Below are positions 4,728-6,057 of a stretch of DNA of 6,057 nucleotides, in pieces. The stretch's first letter is position 1, and each line of letters starts with the position of its first letter. The DNA is from JAGLSB01 sp023135955 (lineage in GTDB: Bacteria; Bacteroidota; Bacteroidia; Bacteroidales; GCA-2748055): contig DAOVIO010000214.1 of the NCBI GenBank assembly GCA_030673645.1, positions 1 to 6,057 on the forward strand. Reading direction: 5' to 3'. The position numbers and the translations under genes were made by a program. The notes under the pieces were generated by a model that did no database searches, had not been told where the DNA came from, and worked only from the letters and a program-made list of their open reading frames with translations.

Positions 4728-6057
4728 TCAATTAGTTTGTAATGTTTGTTTAATAAGCGGAAAAAGTTCAGATTCTATGCGGGCTGATTTTGCTAATACA
4801 AGAAATTCTTCTTTAATTTCAGGTAATATTTCAACTAAATTATTTTCTTCAAAAGGATCTATGGCAAGATTATATATCTCCACAGACTGCTGTCCTGACT
4901 TCTTATCATAACTTATAACTGCTTTCATATCTCCTTTTCTGATTGCCTGACTTTGGTTTCGTTCCCAATAAAGATATTCGTGTGCATTTTGTTCCCCGGG
5001 TTTTCCAAGAAGTGTTGGCAAGAATGAAATACCATCAATGTTTTCATGATACTCCTCATTGACCAGTTCTGCCAAAGTTGGAAGTACATCCCAGAAAGCC
5101 GATATGTGATCTGAGCTTGTACCCGGTAAAATTGTCCCATTCCAGTAGGCAATCATCGGTGCTTTTATGCCTCCCTCATATACTTCTCCTTTCCTGCCAT
5201 GCAGATTTCCTCCTGTTTTAAGATAGACATCCTGATTTTCCCTAAGAGCAGTGCCATTATCACTGGAGAAAATAATCAAAGTATTATCCAAAATTTTCAG
5301 TTCTTTCAATTTAGCTACAACTTCTCCAACATGCTTATCCAGCCGGGCTGTCATTGAAGCATATTTAGGGACTGAAAAATCCTTTTTAGTTGCTTCTCCT
5401 TTTAACATCCCTGTCTTATTTACATAATAATCCAGAATCTCATCATCGGGTTGATGAAATGGATTATGTGGCAATGTGGAAGGATAATATAAGAAAAATG
5501 GCTTATCCTTAGATTCCTCAATAAACTGAATGGCCCTGGAGTGAATAATATCGGCTGAAAAATCTGTAAAAGGTTTCTTTAAGTTGCCGCTTAAACTAAC
5601 TGAGTCATCATTCTGACGCATATAAGTTGTGTAGTATGAATGGGCATGTCGTTGACAGTTATAACCATAAAACTTATCAAATCCCTGCTTATTTGGAGAA
5701 CCTTCAGACAAAGGATAACCCAGCCCCCATTTCCCAAAAGCCCCGGTTGAATATCCAGCCTTTTTCAGAATTTCTGCGATAGTAATTTCATTTTCAGGAA
5801 TTGGTTCATTGCCTTCAAAAGGAAGTACTTTATTATTTCTGATCCAACCATGACCACTATGTTTACCTGTTAGAAGAGCACACCGTGAGGGAGCACTGAT
5901 ATTGGAACCTGCATAGTGGTTCATAAACATCATTCCTTCCCTGGCTAAACGATCGATATTTGGCGTCTCAATTACTTCCTGTCCATAACAACCAAGCTCA
6001 TGATAACCCAGATCATCGGCCAGAATATAAATTATATTAGGCTTGATTTCCTTTGAA
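4728..6057 (-). CDS. S1-family sulfatase, Ser-type, N-terminally truncated by the window edge
   Basis: This is the C-terminal 442 residues of a sulfatase whose signal peptide and first residues lie past the right edge. The ATG at 5931-5933 is internal. The frame stays open to the edge and encodes essential sulfatase sequence: IIYILADDLGYHELGCYGQ with the metal-binding Asp pair at 6012-6017, then TPNIDRLAREG. The catalytic signature S-A-P-S-R is at 5883-5897, with Ser as the residue to become formylglycine, followed by CALLTG. Later matches are FGKWGLG (5718-5738), where Gly replaces the usual His after K-W, the LPH motif, SSDNG as the second metal-binding site, and GRKGEVYEGGIKAPM near the substrate-binding lysine region. 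The end is normal, with a TGA at 4728-4730. It is the first gene of the run seen here, 9 bp before the Cys-type sulfatase. SulfAtlas S1_16-like proteins share the GKWGLG form as I recall. The family is certain; the substrate is not. Confidence 0.95.
   Translation of the reverse strand, partial: SKEIKPNIIYILADDLGYHELGCYGQEVIETPNIDRLAREGMMFMNHYAGSNISAPSRCALLTGKHSGHGWIRNNKVLPFEGNEPIPENEITIAEILKKAGYSTGAFGKWGLGYPLSEGSPNKQGFDKFYGYNCQRHAHSYYTTYMRQNDDSVSLSGNLKKPFTDFSADIIHSRAIQFIEESKDKPFFLYYPSTLPHNPFHQPDDEILDYYVNKTGMLKGEATKKDFSVPKYASMTARLDKHVGEVVAKLKELKILDNTLIIFSSDNGTALRENQDVYLKTGGNLHGRKGEVYEGGIKAPMIAYWNGTILPGTSSDHISAFWDVLPTLAELVNEEYHENIDGISFLPTLLGKPGEQNAHEYLYWERNQSQAIRKGDMKAVISYDKKSGQQSVEIYNLAIDPFEENNLVEILPEIKEEFLVLAKSARIESELFPLIKQTLQTN

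Noticed and set aside
4528..4911. Plus-strand 127-codon frame across the junction of the two right-hand sulfatases
   Set aside because: It is antisense to two real genes that are only 9 bp apart and matches no family I recognise.
5931..5933. ATG as the true start of the right-hand sulfatase
   Set aside because: Starting here would remove the metal-binding ADD segment and TPNIDRL; the frame continues open to the window edge with that conserved sequence, so the gene is truncated by the edge, not short.

Overview
The window reads as a glycan-degradation accessory locus from a member of the Bacteroidota, quite possibly marine or another user of sulfated polysaccharides. The assignment is an inference. 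It rests on the A+T-rich DNA, Shine-Dalgarno-poor starts, a sulfatase cluster whose visible N-termini all carry export signals, and the mix of protein families. No rRNA, tRNA or taxonomic marker gene is present.

All genes lie on the minus strand, so transcription runs from the right edge to the left edge. In that order they are: (1) a Ser-type S1 sulfatase whose N-terminus lies beyond the right edge (4728-6057); (2) a complete Cys-type sulfatase lipoprotein (3174-4718), starting 9 bp after the previous stop; (3) a complete Tat-exported Gfo/Idh/MocA oxidoreductase (1724-3127), 46 bp further on; (4) a 255-bp intergenic interval (1469-1723) holding a G/C-rich imperfect palindrome that looks like a dispersed repeat; (5) a complete secreted DUF1080 / 3-keto-disaccharide hydrolase protein (422-1468); (6) a 79-bp gap, then a second Ser-type S1 sulfatase (1-342) whose C-terminus lies beyond the left edge.

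The combination suggests a periplasmic or cell-surface pathway. Sulfatases strip sulfate esters from a glycan or oligosaccharide. The oxidoreductase may then oxidise a sugar hydroxyl (C3 in characterised relatives), and the DUF1080 protein may break the glycosidic bond of the 3-keto sugar. Pairing of these last two families has precedent in the oxidation-based glycoside cleavage pathway of gut Bacteroides (BT2157-BT2160 type locus). The association with three sulfatases is the most interesting aspect. It suggests that desulfation may unmask the hydroxyl to be oxidised, but the substrate cannot be read from sequence. No SusC/SusD pair, glycoside hydrolase, regulator or sulfatase-maturating enzyme is visible here.

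No CRISPR array, RNA gene, insertion-sequence transposase or recognisable phage gene was found. The three complete reading frames are uninterrupted and neither partial one is broken within the window.
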